Positions 7,154-14,133 of a DNA stretch of 24,318 bases are shown in pieces. Source of the DNA: Gammaproteobacteria bacterium (GTDB lineage: Bacteria; Pseudomonadota; Gammaproteobacteria; Arenicellales; Spongiicolonaceae); NCBI GenBank assembly GCA_007570945.1, contig RKSH01000230.1:1-24318 (forward strand). Reading direction: 5' to 3'. Both the position numbers and the translations under genes were made by a program. How positions within the stretch are numbered: position 1 is the first letter of the stretch; each line of letters starts with the position of its first letter. Under the pieces are notes generated by a model, which did no database searches, was not told the origin of the DNA, and saw nothing but the letters and a program-made list of their open reading frames with translations.

Positions 7154-7686
7154 TTGCCTTTGGTTGTTCGCCGCCGGGGCACGGTCGGGGATGGCGGCGG
7201 GGAGGCCGCGGGTGGCGGTTTCGACGGTGCGGACTGCGCGGGTGACGGCGCCGACTCCGCGGGTGGCGGTTTGGACTTCACCAGTTGCAGATGCGGGCGC
7301 TGCGGCTGCGGTTTGGCCGGCCGGGCCGCGGACGGCGGCGCGGCGGCGGCCGCGGCGGAATCGTCACCGCCGCCGCTACTGTCGGGTTTGAAATAGATGC
7401 CGTGGCCGGTTTCACGCGCGTAAATCGCCAGCACCGCGTCCAGTGGAATGTCCACCTTGAGACTGCGGCCGGAAAAACGCGCGGCGCAACTGAGGCGCTG
7501 GTTGTCCATGGCGAAATTGCTGACCGCGCCGGGGGAAATGTTGAGCACAATCTGGCCGTCCTTGACATACTGCCGCGGCACCGCCACGCCGGGGACGGCG
7601 GCGTCCACGACGATTTGCGGGGTGAAGCCGTTGTCGGCGGCCCACTGGTAAATGGCGCGGAAAAAATACGGTTTGGTGGAGATCAT
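7150..7686 (-). CDS. sspB: SspB, ClpXP adaptor, with an extended Pro-rich tail
   Basis: The protein has 178 residues. SspB tethers ssrA-tagged and other substrates to ClpX. The folded domain (about 1-100) is typical: RAIYQWAADNGFTPQIVVD, PGVAVP, DGQIVLNISPGAV and LAIYARETGHG. A disordered Gly/Ala/Pro linker leads to RPHLQLVK (130-137), matching the ClpX-binding XB module (RPALRVVK in E. coli). In E. coli that module is the very C-terminus. Here it is followed by 41 more residues, Pro/Ser/Ala-rich and ending in the basic PRRRTTKGK. The gene lies 10 bases after sspA and overlaps hslV by four bases. Confidence 0.93.
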   Translation of the reverse strand: MISTKPYFFRAIYQWAADNGFTPQIVVDAAVPGVAVPRQYVKDGQIVLNISPGAVSNFAMDNQRLSCAARFSGRSLKVDIPLDAVLAIYARETGHGIYFKPDSSGGGDDSAAAAAAPPSAARPAKPQPQRPHLQLVKSKPPPAESAPSPAQSAPSKPPPAASPPPSPTVPRRRTTKGK

Positions 7687-7696
7687 GACTTCTGCG

Positions 7697-8290
7697 TCAG
7701 CGCATTTCGCGCTCTTTTTCGGTCAAACTTGCCTGAAAACCGGGGCGCGCAAAAACCGCCTCGGCGTACTTCACCAGCGGCGCGGCCGGCGGCGGCAGTT
7801 TAACCTTGAACAGTTCGGTGCGCCACAACAGCGGCGCAAGAAAACAGTCGGCCAGGGTGTAATCCATGCCGACCAAATACGGCTGCTCCTTGAACAGCGG
7901 CGCCATGGCGCTCAGGTGGTCGCGTATTCTGCGGCGCATGGCGGCGTCCACCGCAACGCGGTCGCTTTCCGCCGGCTCCAGCGGCTCCAGATATTCGCGG
8001 CACAGCCAGTAAATGAAGCGCCGCACCTTGGCGCGGTTCATCGGGTCCACCGGCATCAGCGGCGGGTGGGGAAAGCGCTCGTCGATATACTCGGCCGTCA
8101 CCCTTGTGTCGTACACCACAATTTCGCGGTCGGCCAGGGTCGGCGTCTCGGCGTAGGGATTGATTTCGGACAGGCGCGGCTGCGGGCGGCTGCGGCTGAC
8201 CTCCGCAATCTCGCACTCCACCTCCTTCTCGCCAATCACCACCCGGCAGGCGTGGCTCAGCAGCGAGTTTTTTCCGGTATACAAAATCAT
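7697..8290 (-). CDS. sspA: SspA, stringent starvation protein A (GST-fold RNA polymerase-associated protein)
   Basis: The protein has 197 residues with a glutathione-S-transferase-like fold. The N-terminal thioredoxin-like part carries NPYAETPTLADREIVVYDTRVTAEYIDERFPHP, and a helical C-terminal part follows (LVGMDYTLADCFLAPLLWR). In proteobacteria SspA binds RNA polymerase and supports stationary-phase and acid tolerance; it is not a catalytic GST. Its position directly before sspB and 38 bases after petC is the classic petABC-sspAB order. The ATG at 8290 is chosen because it gives the family N-terminus. No terminator separates it from petC. Confidence 0.95.
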   Translation of the reverse strand: MILYTGKNSLLSHACRVVIGEKEVECEIAEVSRSRPQPRLSEINPYAETPTLADREIVVYDTRVTAEYIDERFPHPPLMPVDPMNRAKVRRFIYWLCREYLEPLEPAESDRVAVDAAMRRRIRDHLSAMAPLFKEQPYLVGMDYTLADCFLAPLLWRTELFKVKLPPPAAPLVKYAEAVFARPGFQASLTEKEREMR

Positions 8291-8328
8291 GGCTTCACCA
8301 CGTCACCGAAAGCGCGACGCGGCCGATT

Positions 8329-9096
8329 TCAGCGCACATCTTTCCAGTACTCCTTCTTCAGCAACCACGCCGGCGCCAGCAACAGCAGCAGAAACACCAC
8401 CACCCAGAAGCCGACGGTGTAGCGCCGCAGTTGCGCCGGCTCGGCCATGTATACCATGTAATGGGTGAGGTCGCTCACCGCCCGGTCGTACTCGGCCGGC
8501 GTCAGTTTGCCGGGGCGCACCAACTCAAAGCTCTCGATTTTTTCCACCGTCACCAGGCGCCCCTCCATCACCTCCTCCTCGGCGCCGAGCACCGGCCGTT
8601 GCACGCCCTGCAACTCGTACAGCACGTGGGGCATGGCGACGTTTTCAAACAGTTTGTTGTTCCAGCCGCTGGGCGCGCCGTCGTCAATGTAAAAACTGCG
8701 CAGGTAGGTGTACAGCCACTCGGCGCCGCGCGAGCGGCCGGTGAGGCTTAAGTCCGGCGGGGCGACGCCGAACCACTTCTCGGAATCCTCGGCCGGCATG
8801 GTGGTGACCATCAGGTCGCCGGCCTGGCTGCCGGCGAACAGCAGGTTTTTTTTAATCAACTCGTCGCTGATGCCGAGGTCGCGGCCGAGGCGGTTGTAGC
8901 GCATGTAGGAGGCGCTGTGACAGGACAGGCAGTAGTTGATGAACAGTTTTGCCCCGCGCTGCAGGGCGGCGCGGTCGCCGAGGTCAATGTGCACCGCGTC
9001 CAGTTCCGCCCCGCCGGTGCCGGAGGCGCGGGCCGGGGCGGCGGTGAGGGCGGCGCCGGCGATGCAAAGCGCGGCGAGGGCGAGAGTGCGCCTCAT
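8329..9096 (-). CDS. petC: Cytochrome c1 subunit of the bc1 complex
   Basis: The protein has 255 residues from the ATG at 9096, which overlaps the petB stop (ATGA); a longer open frame upstream is only petB read in another frame. A Sec signal peptide (about 1-24, ending ARAS) exports the heme domain. The heme c site is CLSCH (56-60), and Met155 in ENVAMPHVLY is the likely sixth ligand. A C-terminal membrane anchor spans about 227-245, followed by KKEYWKDVR. It passes electrons from the Rieske cluster to a soluble cytochrome c in the periplasm. Confidence 0.97.
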   Translation of the reverse strand: MRRTLALAALCIAGAALTAAPARASGTGGAELDAVHIDLGDRAALQRGAKLFINYCLSCHSASYMRYNRLGRDLGISDELIKKNLLFAGSQAGDLMVTTMPAEDSEKWFGVAPPDLSLTGRSRGAEWLYTYLRSFYIDDGAPSGWNNKLFENVAMPHVLYELQGVQRPVLGAEEEVMEGRLVTVEKIESFELVRPGKLTPAEYDRAVSDLTHYMVYMAEPAQLRRYTVGFWVVVFLLLLLAPAWLLKKEYWKDVR

Positions 9097-10346
9097 CGCA
9101 CCCGCTCCGGCGGCGGCCTGGTCTTGTCCCATTTGCTGTAAAACGGCATCAGGACAAAGTAGGCGAAGTAAAACACCGTGCCGATTTGCGCCCAGCGGAC
9201 ATTCTGAAACCAGAACAAATCGGTGTTGCCGGGGTTCTTGGTGCCCATGTAGCCGAGCACGACAAAGGCGACCACAAAGGCGCCCAGGGCCCACTTGCTC
9301 ATCCAGCCGCGGTAACGCATGGACTTGACCGGCGAGCGGTCCAGCCACGGCAGAAAGAACGGCGCCAAAATGGACAGGCCCATGAAAATGACGCCCCACA
9401 ATTTTGCCTCCACGCCGAGGAACGGGTAGGTGAAAGCGCGCAGGATGGAATAGTACGGCGTGAAATACCACAGCGGCACGATGTCCGGCGGCGTCTGCAG
9501 CGGGTTGGCCGGCTCAAAATTGGCGCGCTCCAGAAACCAGCCGCCCATGTCCGGCACGAAAAAGACAATGATGCAGAAGATAATCAGAAACACCAGCGCG
9601 CCGACGATGTCCTTGACCGTGTAGTAGGGGTGGAACGGGATGCCGTCCACCGGCCTGCCGTCGGCGCCTTTGTTCTCCTTAATCTCGATGCCGTCCGGGT
9701 TGTTGGAGCCCACCTTGTGCAGGGCGACGATGTGCAGGTAAACCAGAAAGCACAGCGCCAGCGGCAGCGCAATCACGTGGAATGCGAAAAAACGGTTGAG
9801 GGTGGCGTCGGAAACCACGAAATCGCCGCGAATCCACTCGGCCAGGCCCTCGCCGATCCACGGAATGGCGCCGAACAGCGAGATAATCACCTGCGCGCCC
9901 CAATAGGACATGTTGCCCCACGGCAGCAGGTAGCCCATGAACGCCTCGGCCATCAGCGCGATGAAAATCACCATGCCGAGAATCCACAGCAACTCGCGCG
10001 GCGCGCGGTACGAACCGTACAGCAGCGCGCGGAACATGTGCAGGTAGACCACGACAAAAAACAGCGACGCGCCGGTGGAGTGCATGTAGCGCATCAGCCA
10101 GCCCCACGGCACGTCGCGCATGATGTATTCCACCGACGCAAAGGCAAGCGCCGAGTCCGGCTTGTAGTGCATGGTGAGGAAGATGCCGGTGACGATTTGC
10201 AGTACCAGCACCAGCAGGCCCAGGGAGCCGAAGAAGTACCACAGGTTGAAGTTCTTCGGCGCGTAGTACTGCGCCATGTGCTCGTTCCACACCTTGCTCA
10301 GGGGGAACCGCTCGTCGATCCAGTGCAGCAGGCGGCGCGCCATCAT
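9093..10346 (-). CDS. petB: Cytochrome b subunit of the bc1 complex
   Basis: The protein has 417 residues and eight predicted membrane helices, and oxidises ubiquinol at the Qo site. The heme-ligand pairs are His89/His103 and His190/His205. The second pair has 14 intervening residues, as I recall for beta/gamma-proteobacterial cytochromes b, rather than the 13 of mitochondria. The Qo loop motif reads PLWY (about 291-294) instead of the canonical PEWY. Two adjacent ATGs (10346 and 10343) overlap the petA stop (ATGATG); the first is used here. A longer frame upstream overlaps petA and is rejected. It sits in the petABC operon. Confidence 0.97.
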   Translation of the reverse strand: MMARRLLHWIDERFPLSKVWNEHMAQYYAPKNFNLWYFFGSLGLLVLVLQIVTGIFLTMHYKPDSALAFASVEYIMRDVPWGWLMRYMHSTGASLFFVVVYLHMFRALLYGSYRAPRELLWILGMVIFIALMAEAFMGYLLPWGNMSYWGAQVIISLFGAIPWIGEGLAEWIRGDFVVSDATLNRFFAFHVIALPLALCFLVYLHIVALHKVGSNNPDGIEIKENKGADGRPVDGIPFHPYYTVKDIVGALVFLIIFCIIVFFVPDMGGWFLERANFEPANPLQTPPDIVPLWYFTPYYSILRAFTYPFLGVEAKLWGVIFMGLSILAPFFLPWLDRSPVKSMRYRGWMSKWALGAFVVAFVVLGYMGTKNPGNTDLFWFQNVRWAQIGTVFYFAYFVLMPFYSKWDKTRPPPERVR

Positions 10347-10945
10347 GCAACCTCCGCGCCATGGTGCACGCCAATCAGGATGCGGTTTTCGTCCACGAAA
10401 CGGTAGGGCGGCACCTCCATGTTGGTGGGCGCCGGTACGCCTTTGTACACCCGGCCGGCGAGGTCGAACTTGGAACCATGGCACGGGCAGTAGAAGCCGC
10501 CGCGCCAGTCCGGCTCCACGCCGGACTGGGGCCCGGTCTGAAACTTCTCCAGCGGCGCGCAGCCGAGATGGGTGCACACGCCGACCACCACCATCACCTC
10601 CGGCCGCAGCGAGCGTTCACGGTTGCGGGCGTAGTCCGGCTGCAGCGACTCCGCCGACTCGGGGTCGGCCACCTTGGCCTCCACCTCGGCCAGCGAGGCC
10701 AGCATTTGCGGAGTGCGGTTCACCACAAACACCGCCTTGCCGCGCCATTCCACCTTGAGAATCTGCCCCGGCCCGAGGCGGCTGATGTCCACCTCCACCG
10801 GCGCCCCGGCGGCCCGCGCCCGCTCACTCGGCGACATGCTGGCCACAAACGGCACCGCGGCCCCGGCCGCCCCGACCGCACCAACCCCCGCCGTAACCCC
10901 GGTCAAAAACCGCCGGCGGGCCGTGTTTACAGAGTTGTCATTCAT
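10343..10945 (-). CDS. petA: Rieske iron-sulfur subunit of the bc1 complex
   Basis: The protein has 200 residues from the ATG at 10945. The N-terminus has a Tat-type signal (TARRRFLTG, Arg pair at 10-12) and a hydrophobic anchor (about 16-37), so export of the folded [2Fe-2S] protein probably uses the tatABC products encoded about 2 kb away. Cluster ligands are in CTHLGC (124-129) and CPCHGS (153-158), including the disulfide Cys of each box. The open frame continues far upstream, but that part covers the divergent gene at 11183-11692 and is not protein-like. Confidence 0.97.
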   Translation of the reverse strand: MNDNSVNTARRRFLTGVTAGVGAVGAAGAAVPFVASMSPSERARAAGAPVEVDISRLGPGQILKVEWRGKAVFVVNRTPQMLASLAEVEAKVADPESAESLQPDYARNRERSLRPEVMVVVGVCTHLGCAPLEKFQTGPQSGVEPDWRGGFYCPCHGSKFDLAGRVYKGVPAPTNMEVPPYRFVDENRILIGVHHGAEVA

Positions 10946-10976
10946 GTGTGATGTCCCGTGGTTCTGGAATGGGCGG

Positions 10977-10985
10977 AGTATAGCA
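10977..10985 (-). promoter_or_regulatory. Extended -10 promoter candidate for petABC
   Basis: The minus strand reads TGCTATACT, an extended -10 (TGn + TATACT). A weak -35, TCAACA, lies 16 bases upstream. The leader to the petA ATG at 10945 would be about 25 bases. The same TGCTAYNNT form recurs before four other units in this window. Confidence 0.55.
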
Positions 10986-11046
10986 CGGGGGGAGAATTTG
11001 TTGATTTCGGGGGGTAATCGGGGGCATTTTCGGCATGAGAAAAACA

Positions 11047-11076
11047 TTGACATTTTCTCCACGGGGCGTTTATATT
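11047..11076 (+). promoter_or_regulatory. Sigma70-type promoter for the DUF4760-like gene
   Basis: TTGACA at 11047-11052 is a perfect -35. An 18-base spacer separates it from TATATT at 11071-11076 (5/6 match). It is the best consensus promoter seen in the window and fires to the right, divergent from petABC. Predicted transcription starts near 11083. Confidence 0.65.
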
Positions 11077-11100
11077 CCCGGACAACCGCGGAGAAATGCC

Positions 11101-11133
11101 ATGAAAATCGACACCATTCCTTTCTGCTTGTAA
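11101..11133 (+). CDS. Ten-residue leader ORF (MKIDTIPFCL)
   Basis: The ATG at 11101 is preceded by GGAG at 11090-11093 with a seven-base gap, a better ribosome site than that of the following gene. It encodes MKIDTIPFCL and stops at TAA 11133. It lies just after the predicted transcription start (about 11083) and 49 bases before the downstream gene. A short inverted repeat (CCCGC 11134-11138 / GCGGG 11152-11156) follows its stop. A regulatory leader peptide is possible; chance cannot be excluded at this size. Confidence 0.3.
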   Translation: MKIDTIPFCL

Positions 11134-11182
11134 CCCGCTCGCATTTCACACGCGGGATTTGCTCCAATCCGGCTGAGATCAT

Positions 11183-11692
11183 ATGCCTGAGATTCTGACA
11201 TTCTTCGCCGAATGGTTCAGCACCCACGCGGCCACTTTGATTGCGGCTGCCGTTGCCCTCGTTGGCGGTTTGTTTTTCGTTCGTTACCAGATAAAAAACC
11301 GCAAAAAACTCCAGCAGAAAGCCCTCAGCATAGAAGCGATGCGACTTTTGTGGAGCGACAGACTCCTTGAAGACGACATCCGTGAGGTCCGGAAAGCAAG
11401 CGATATCTCCCAGTATGCGCCGGAGCGCGGCGAAACTCACCCCTACGATGAGCCATGGGAGGAAACCCGGAATAGAATTGTGAGGGTTATTAATTACTAC
11501 GAGATGCTCAGCGTGGGCGTCCATGAAGGCATTTACGACCGCGACATCATCAAACGCTACAACAAAAGCCAAATCATCAAACTTTTTGATTTGACGCTGC
11601 CTTTCATCGAAAAGATTCGGGAGGAATATAACAGCCAGTCCCTGGCCGTGGAATTTGAGAAATTTGCACGGGGCCTGGAAAGTGGTGATTAA
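11183..11692 (+). CDS. DUF4760-like membrane protein, unknown function
   Basis: The protein has 169 residues. One membrane helix lies at about 13-34, followed by a basic Lys/Arg/Gln-rich stretch (38-47) and a helical cytoplasmic domain containing RIVRVINYYEMLSVGVHEG (98-116) and LTLPFIEKIREEYN. This pattern resembles the DUF4760 family, whose function is not established. The family call is from memory of its INxYE(M)-type motif and is moderate. The gene is the only complete plus-strand protein gene of normal length in the window. It has its own promoter and visibly lower GC than its neighbours, and it interrupts the usual tat/pet gene order, all suggesting late arrival. Upstream of its ATG only a weak GAG is available as ribosome site. 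Confidence 0.75.
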   Translation: MPEILTFFAEWFSTHAATLIAAAVALVGGLFFVRYQIKNRKKLQQKALSIEAMRLLWSDRLLEDDIREVRKASDISQYAPERGETHPYDEPWEETRNRIVRVINYYEMLSVGVHEGIYDRDIIKRYNKSQIIKLFDLTLPFIEKIREEYNSQSLAVEFEKFARGLESGD

Positions 11693-11725
11693 TTACGGCA
11701 GCCAAAAACCAAACATTGAGTGCCG

Positions 11726-12551
11726 CTACCCCGACCGCAGCACCAGCGCAAGCGTGCTCGGCTGGCCGGCGGGGTTCCACGGCGGCGTTCCCAGCGGCAG
11801 GGCGGTGATGTTTGCACCCTCGCGCCGGAGTTTTTCCACGGCCAGCGAGGGGCCGGGGTAGAAATTCGCGTCCACCGGCAGCGGCCGGTGGCCGGGGTGG
11901 TAGTCGTGCAGCAGAATCACACCGCCGGGATTGAGCAGTTTCAGCGCCGCCGGGATTTCGCGGTAAACCGCCGGCGCGCGGTGGTCGCCATCGAGAAAAA
12001 TCAAATCGTATTTCTCCCGGCAGCGGCGCAGGTGGTCAACCGAATCGGCCTGCACAAATTCCACAAACCCGGCAAACCCCATCGCTTTCATCCGCGCCGC
12101 CGGCGTTTGCCCGGAACCGTTTTCACGGTTCACATCAAACACATCCACCGACACCAGTTTTTTCTCCCGCGCGCCACTATGGTGCAGCGCCAGGGCCAGC
12201 AGGGTGGCGGAAACTCCGCGGTGGGTTCCTATCTCCAAAATTGATGCGGCGCCGGTCTTGTTGACGATGCAGTAAACCGCCCTTCGGTCATCCGCCGTGA
12301 TGCCCCCGGCCGCCGCAATGCCGGGCAAATTGTTCACGCACCGCACCCCACTGCCCTCCCCCTCCCCGCAGAATTTCCGCAAGAGGCAGACGACTGGCCG
12401 GCAGCAACGCGCCGGTGTCGCAAACCAAACGCGGCGTCGTCAACCGCAGGGCGATTCTTTTTCTTGCAACATAAAGCGGCCGCCAGCGCAACAGTGGGCG
12501 CAACAACCGCCGCCGTCCGCGCCATTTTTTCCTAACCGCGGCCGCCTTCAC
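11726..12551 (-). pseudogene. Class I SAM-dependent methyltransferase (Methyltransf_24 type), frameshifted
   Basis: Two frames together give one methyltransferase. The upstream frame (GTG at 12551, overlapping the end of tatC) encodes a basic start, then CDTGALLPASRLPLAEIL and QWGAVREQFARH, and closes at 12288. The downstream frame resumes at GGITADDRRAVY, followed by motif I LEIGTHRGVSA, SVDVFDVN, YDLIFLDGDHR and GGVILLHDYHPG, ending at 11726. Removing one base from the C5 run at 12303-12307 joins them as HCGGRGITADDRRAVY, which fits the family. The cause may be a real mutation, a sequencing or assembly indel, or less likely programmed slippage. The downstream frame alone would need a TTG start and would lack the N-terminus. 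It probably methylates a small molecule or sugar; the substrate is unknown. Confidence 0.7.
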
Positions 12552-13314
12552 CCTCACCCTCCCCAATCTCAACCGCCAGCGGCTTGCGCACGGCGCGGGA
12601 AAAATACAGGCCCAACTCAAACAAAATCCACACCGGCACCGCCAGCATGGTTTGCGAAAAAATATCCGGCGGCGTCAGCATCATGCCGACGACAAAAGCG
12701 CCGACAATGATATAGGGGCGTTTGGCGGCGAGTTTTTGCGGGGTGGTGGCGCCCATTTTCACCAGCAGCACGGTCGCCACCGGCACCTCAAAGGCGATGC
12801 CGAAGGCGAAAAAAAGTTTCAGCACAAAACCGAGGTAGGCGTTGATGTCGGTCATCACCGCCACGCCCTCTGGCGCGGTGCTGGTGAAGAAAGCGAAGAT
12901 GACCGGGAACACGGCGAAATAGGCGAACAGAATGCCGAGGTAAAACAGCGCGCTGCTGGACAGCAGGAGCGGCACCACCAGCCGCTTCTCATGACGGTAC
13001 AACCCCGGCGCGACGAACCGCCACAGTTGATGCAGCAGCACCGGCATGGCCGCCGCCACCGCCACCGCAAAAGCGAGTTTAAAGGGCACGAAAAACGGCC
13101 CGTGCGGCTCGGTGGAAATCATGGTGTTGCCTTCCGGCAGCGCCGCCATCAGCGGCCGCGCGAGAATGAGATACAAATCATTGGCAAACGGCGCGGCGAT
13201 TAAAAAAACCACCAGCACCGCCGCCAGCCCGCGCAACAGGCGGTCGCGCAACTCAACCAGGTGGGAAACAAAAGAACCGCCGATGGCGGCCGCGGGTTTA
13301 TTTTTTTTCGCCAT
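12532..13314 (-). CDS. tatC: TatC, twin-arginine translocase receptor subunit
   Basis: The protein has 260 residues from the ATG at 13314 (MAKKNKPAAAIGG); an ATG at 13335 would add seven residues. Six membrane helices are present, with hallmark blocks SHLVELRDRLL, TEPHGPFFVPFKLAF, FVAPGLYRHEKR, FAYFAVFPVIFAFF and GAFVVGMMLTPPDIFSQ. With TatB it recognises the RR signal peptides of folded proteins such as the Rieske protein encoded nearby. The start overlaps the tatB end. The C-terminus is a low-complexity Gly/Glu tail (GEGEGEGGRG). Confidence 0.97.
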   Translation of the reverse strand: MAKKNKPAAAIGGSFVSHLVELRDRLLRGLAAVLVVFLIAAPFANDLYLILARPLMAALPEGNTMISTEPHGPFFVPFKLAFAVAVAAAMPVLLHQLWRFVAPGLYRHEKRLVVPLLLSSSALFYLGILFAYFAVFPVIFAFFTSTAPEGVAVMTDINAYLGFVLKLFFAFGIAFEVPVATVLLVKMGATTPQKLAAKRPYIIVGAFVVGMMLTPPDIFSQTMLAVPVWILFELGLYFSRAVRKPLAVEIGEGEGEGGRG

Positions 13315-13585
13315 CGGCGGACGGTGCACCGGCATCGGCGACCACGTCCTTGTTCACAAAATCGCCGATGTTGCGCGCGGCGTCTTCCGCCTCCTTTTTG
13401 ACTTCCTGCAATTCCGACTCGCGGACTTCACGGTCAATGTCGCGCTTGACCTCGTCCACCATGCGCCGCGCGCGCCCCACCCACAGGCCGATGTTGCGCG
13501 CCAACGCCGGCAACCGCGACGGCCCCACCACCAGCAGGGCAATCACGCAGACAACGGCGATCTCCCAAAAGCCGAGATCAAACAC
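13298..13585 (-). CDS. tatB: TatB, twin-arginine translocase subunit
   Basis: The protein has 95 residues and starts at a GTG (13585). The N-terminus FDLGFWEIAVVCVIALLVVGPSRLPALAR is the TatB membrane helix and hinge, including the Glu at position 8 that separates TatB from TatA. An amphipathic and charged helix follows (RRMVDEVKRDIDREV...). It is shorter than E. coli TatB (171). It lies between tatA and tatC with a 15-base gap and an overlap respectively. Confidence 0.95.
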   Translation of the reverse strand: MFDLGFWEIAVVCVIALLVVGPSRLPALARNIGLWVGRARRMVDEVKRDIDREVRESELQEVKKEAEDAARNIGDFVNKDVVADAGAPSADGEKK

Positions 13586-13600
13586 GGCGGAGGCCCGCGC

Positions 13601-13858
13601 TCAGTCACTCGGCTTTTTCGCGCCCGCGGTTTCCTGCGCCTGGCCGGCGGCGGACTGGTTTTCTAAACCGACCTTGCCGGCGCCCTGGTCGGCGGCGCCG
13701 TTCTTGCCGCCGTCCTTGTCGCTCACCGCTTTCTTGAAACTCTTGATGGCCGAGCCCAGGTCGCCGCCCATGTTGCGCAGCTTCTTGGTGCCGAACAACA
13801 GCACCACGATGACCAGAATAATTAAAAGTTGCCAAATGCTGATTCCGCCCACGCCCAT
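13601..13858 (-). CDS. tatA: TatA, twin-arginine translocase pore subunit
   Basis: The protein has 85 residues. The ATG at 13858 gives MGVGGISIWQLLIILVIVVLLFGTKKL, the canonical TatA helix and FGTKKL hinge. An amphipathic helix follows (GGDLGSAIKSFKKAV) and a Lys/Gly/Ala/Gln tail. GAGGTG a few bases upstream is a good ribosome site and decides this start over the in-frame ATG at 13870. The frame also stays open upstream as far as a GTG at 14137 overlapping the hisE stop, but that part is repeat sequence and is not included. Confidence 0.96.
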   Translation of the reverse strand: MGVGGISIWQLLIILVIVVLLFGTKKLRNMGGDLGSAIKSFKKAVSDKDGGKNGAADQGAGKVGLENQSAAGQAQETAGAKKPSD

Positions 13859-13893
13859 TTTGCACCTCATGCGGGAAAGTGAAATGTCCGCCG

Positions 13894-13902
13894 AGGATAG
13901 CA
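13894..13902 (-). promoter_or_regulatory. Extended -10 promoter candidate for tatABC
   Basis: The minus strand reads TGCTATCCT, an extended -10 without a convincing -35. It would start transcription near 13887, giving a leader of about 30 bases to tatA. It sits immediately downstream of the 21-bp repeat array. Confidence 0.45.
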
Positions 13903-13903
13903 C

Positions 13904-14071
13904 ATGTTTGCGGAGAAAATGACGGTTGCGGGGGCGGAAACGATGGCGTGAGTCTTCATGATGGTTGTGCGGGTGGCGGCGGCGAAGTGCGGCGCGGCAA
14001 AACCGCCGGTATGACATGCGGAAATGACGGTCCGGAGTGCAAAAATGACGGTGCAAGGGGCCGAAATGGCG
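13904..14071 (-). repeat. Degenerate 21-bp tandem repeat array upstream of tatA
   Basis: The minus strand shows eight units of 21 bases with consensus CGTCATTTC at the unit start. Read in the tatA frame they give heptads RHFGPLH, RHFCTPD, RHFRMSY, RRFCRAA, LRRRHPH, NHHEDSR, HRFRPRN, RHFLRKH. The outer units match best: the AAATGACGG motif on the plus strand recurs at 14022, 14043 and, exactly 105 bases (5 x 21) away, near 13917. The region has no other gene call. It fills most of the 275 bases between hisE and tatA. Confidence 0.65.
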
Positions 14072-14089
14072 GGCCGGACAACCCCGCAT

Positions 14090-14111
14090 TTGTCCCGGCC
14101 AAGGGGGACAA
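14090..14111. other. Inverted repeat between hisE and tatA
   Basis: TTGTCCC and GGGACAA form perfect 7-base arms around an 8-base spacer. It lacks a T-tract on either side, so it is not a typical intrinsic terminator. It could be an operator or a weak hairpin at the end of the his operon. Confidence 0.4.
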
Positions 14112-14133
14112 TTAACCAACGGCGACAACAACA

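Noticed and set aside
9097..9471. N-terminal extension of cytochrome c1
   Set aside because: Overlaps petB in another frame; the internal ATG at 9096 gives a proper signal peptide and an ATGA junction.
9186..10406. Plus-strand open frame of 406 codons opposite petB
   Set aside because: Lies wholly antisense to a clear cytochrome b gene; His/Gln/Arg-rich with no recognisable domain.
10674..11198. Plus-strand open frame of 174 codons across the petA/DUF4760 gap
   Set aside because: Antisense to petA and spans two promoters; no protein-like features.
10946..11572. N-terminal extension of the Rieske protein
   Set aside because: Runs through the petA promoter and antisense to the DUF4760-like gene; the ATG at 10945 gives the Tat signal.
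12334..12525. 63-codon minus-strand ORF (ATG 12525) after tatC
   Set aside because: Third frame over the split methyltransferase; the other two frames carry the conserved family sequence.
14090..14111. Intrinsic terminator of the his operon
   Set aside because: The inverted repeat has only 7-base arms and no U-tract, so a terminator call is not supported.
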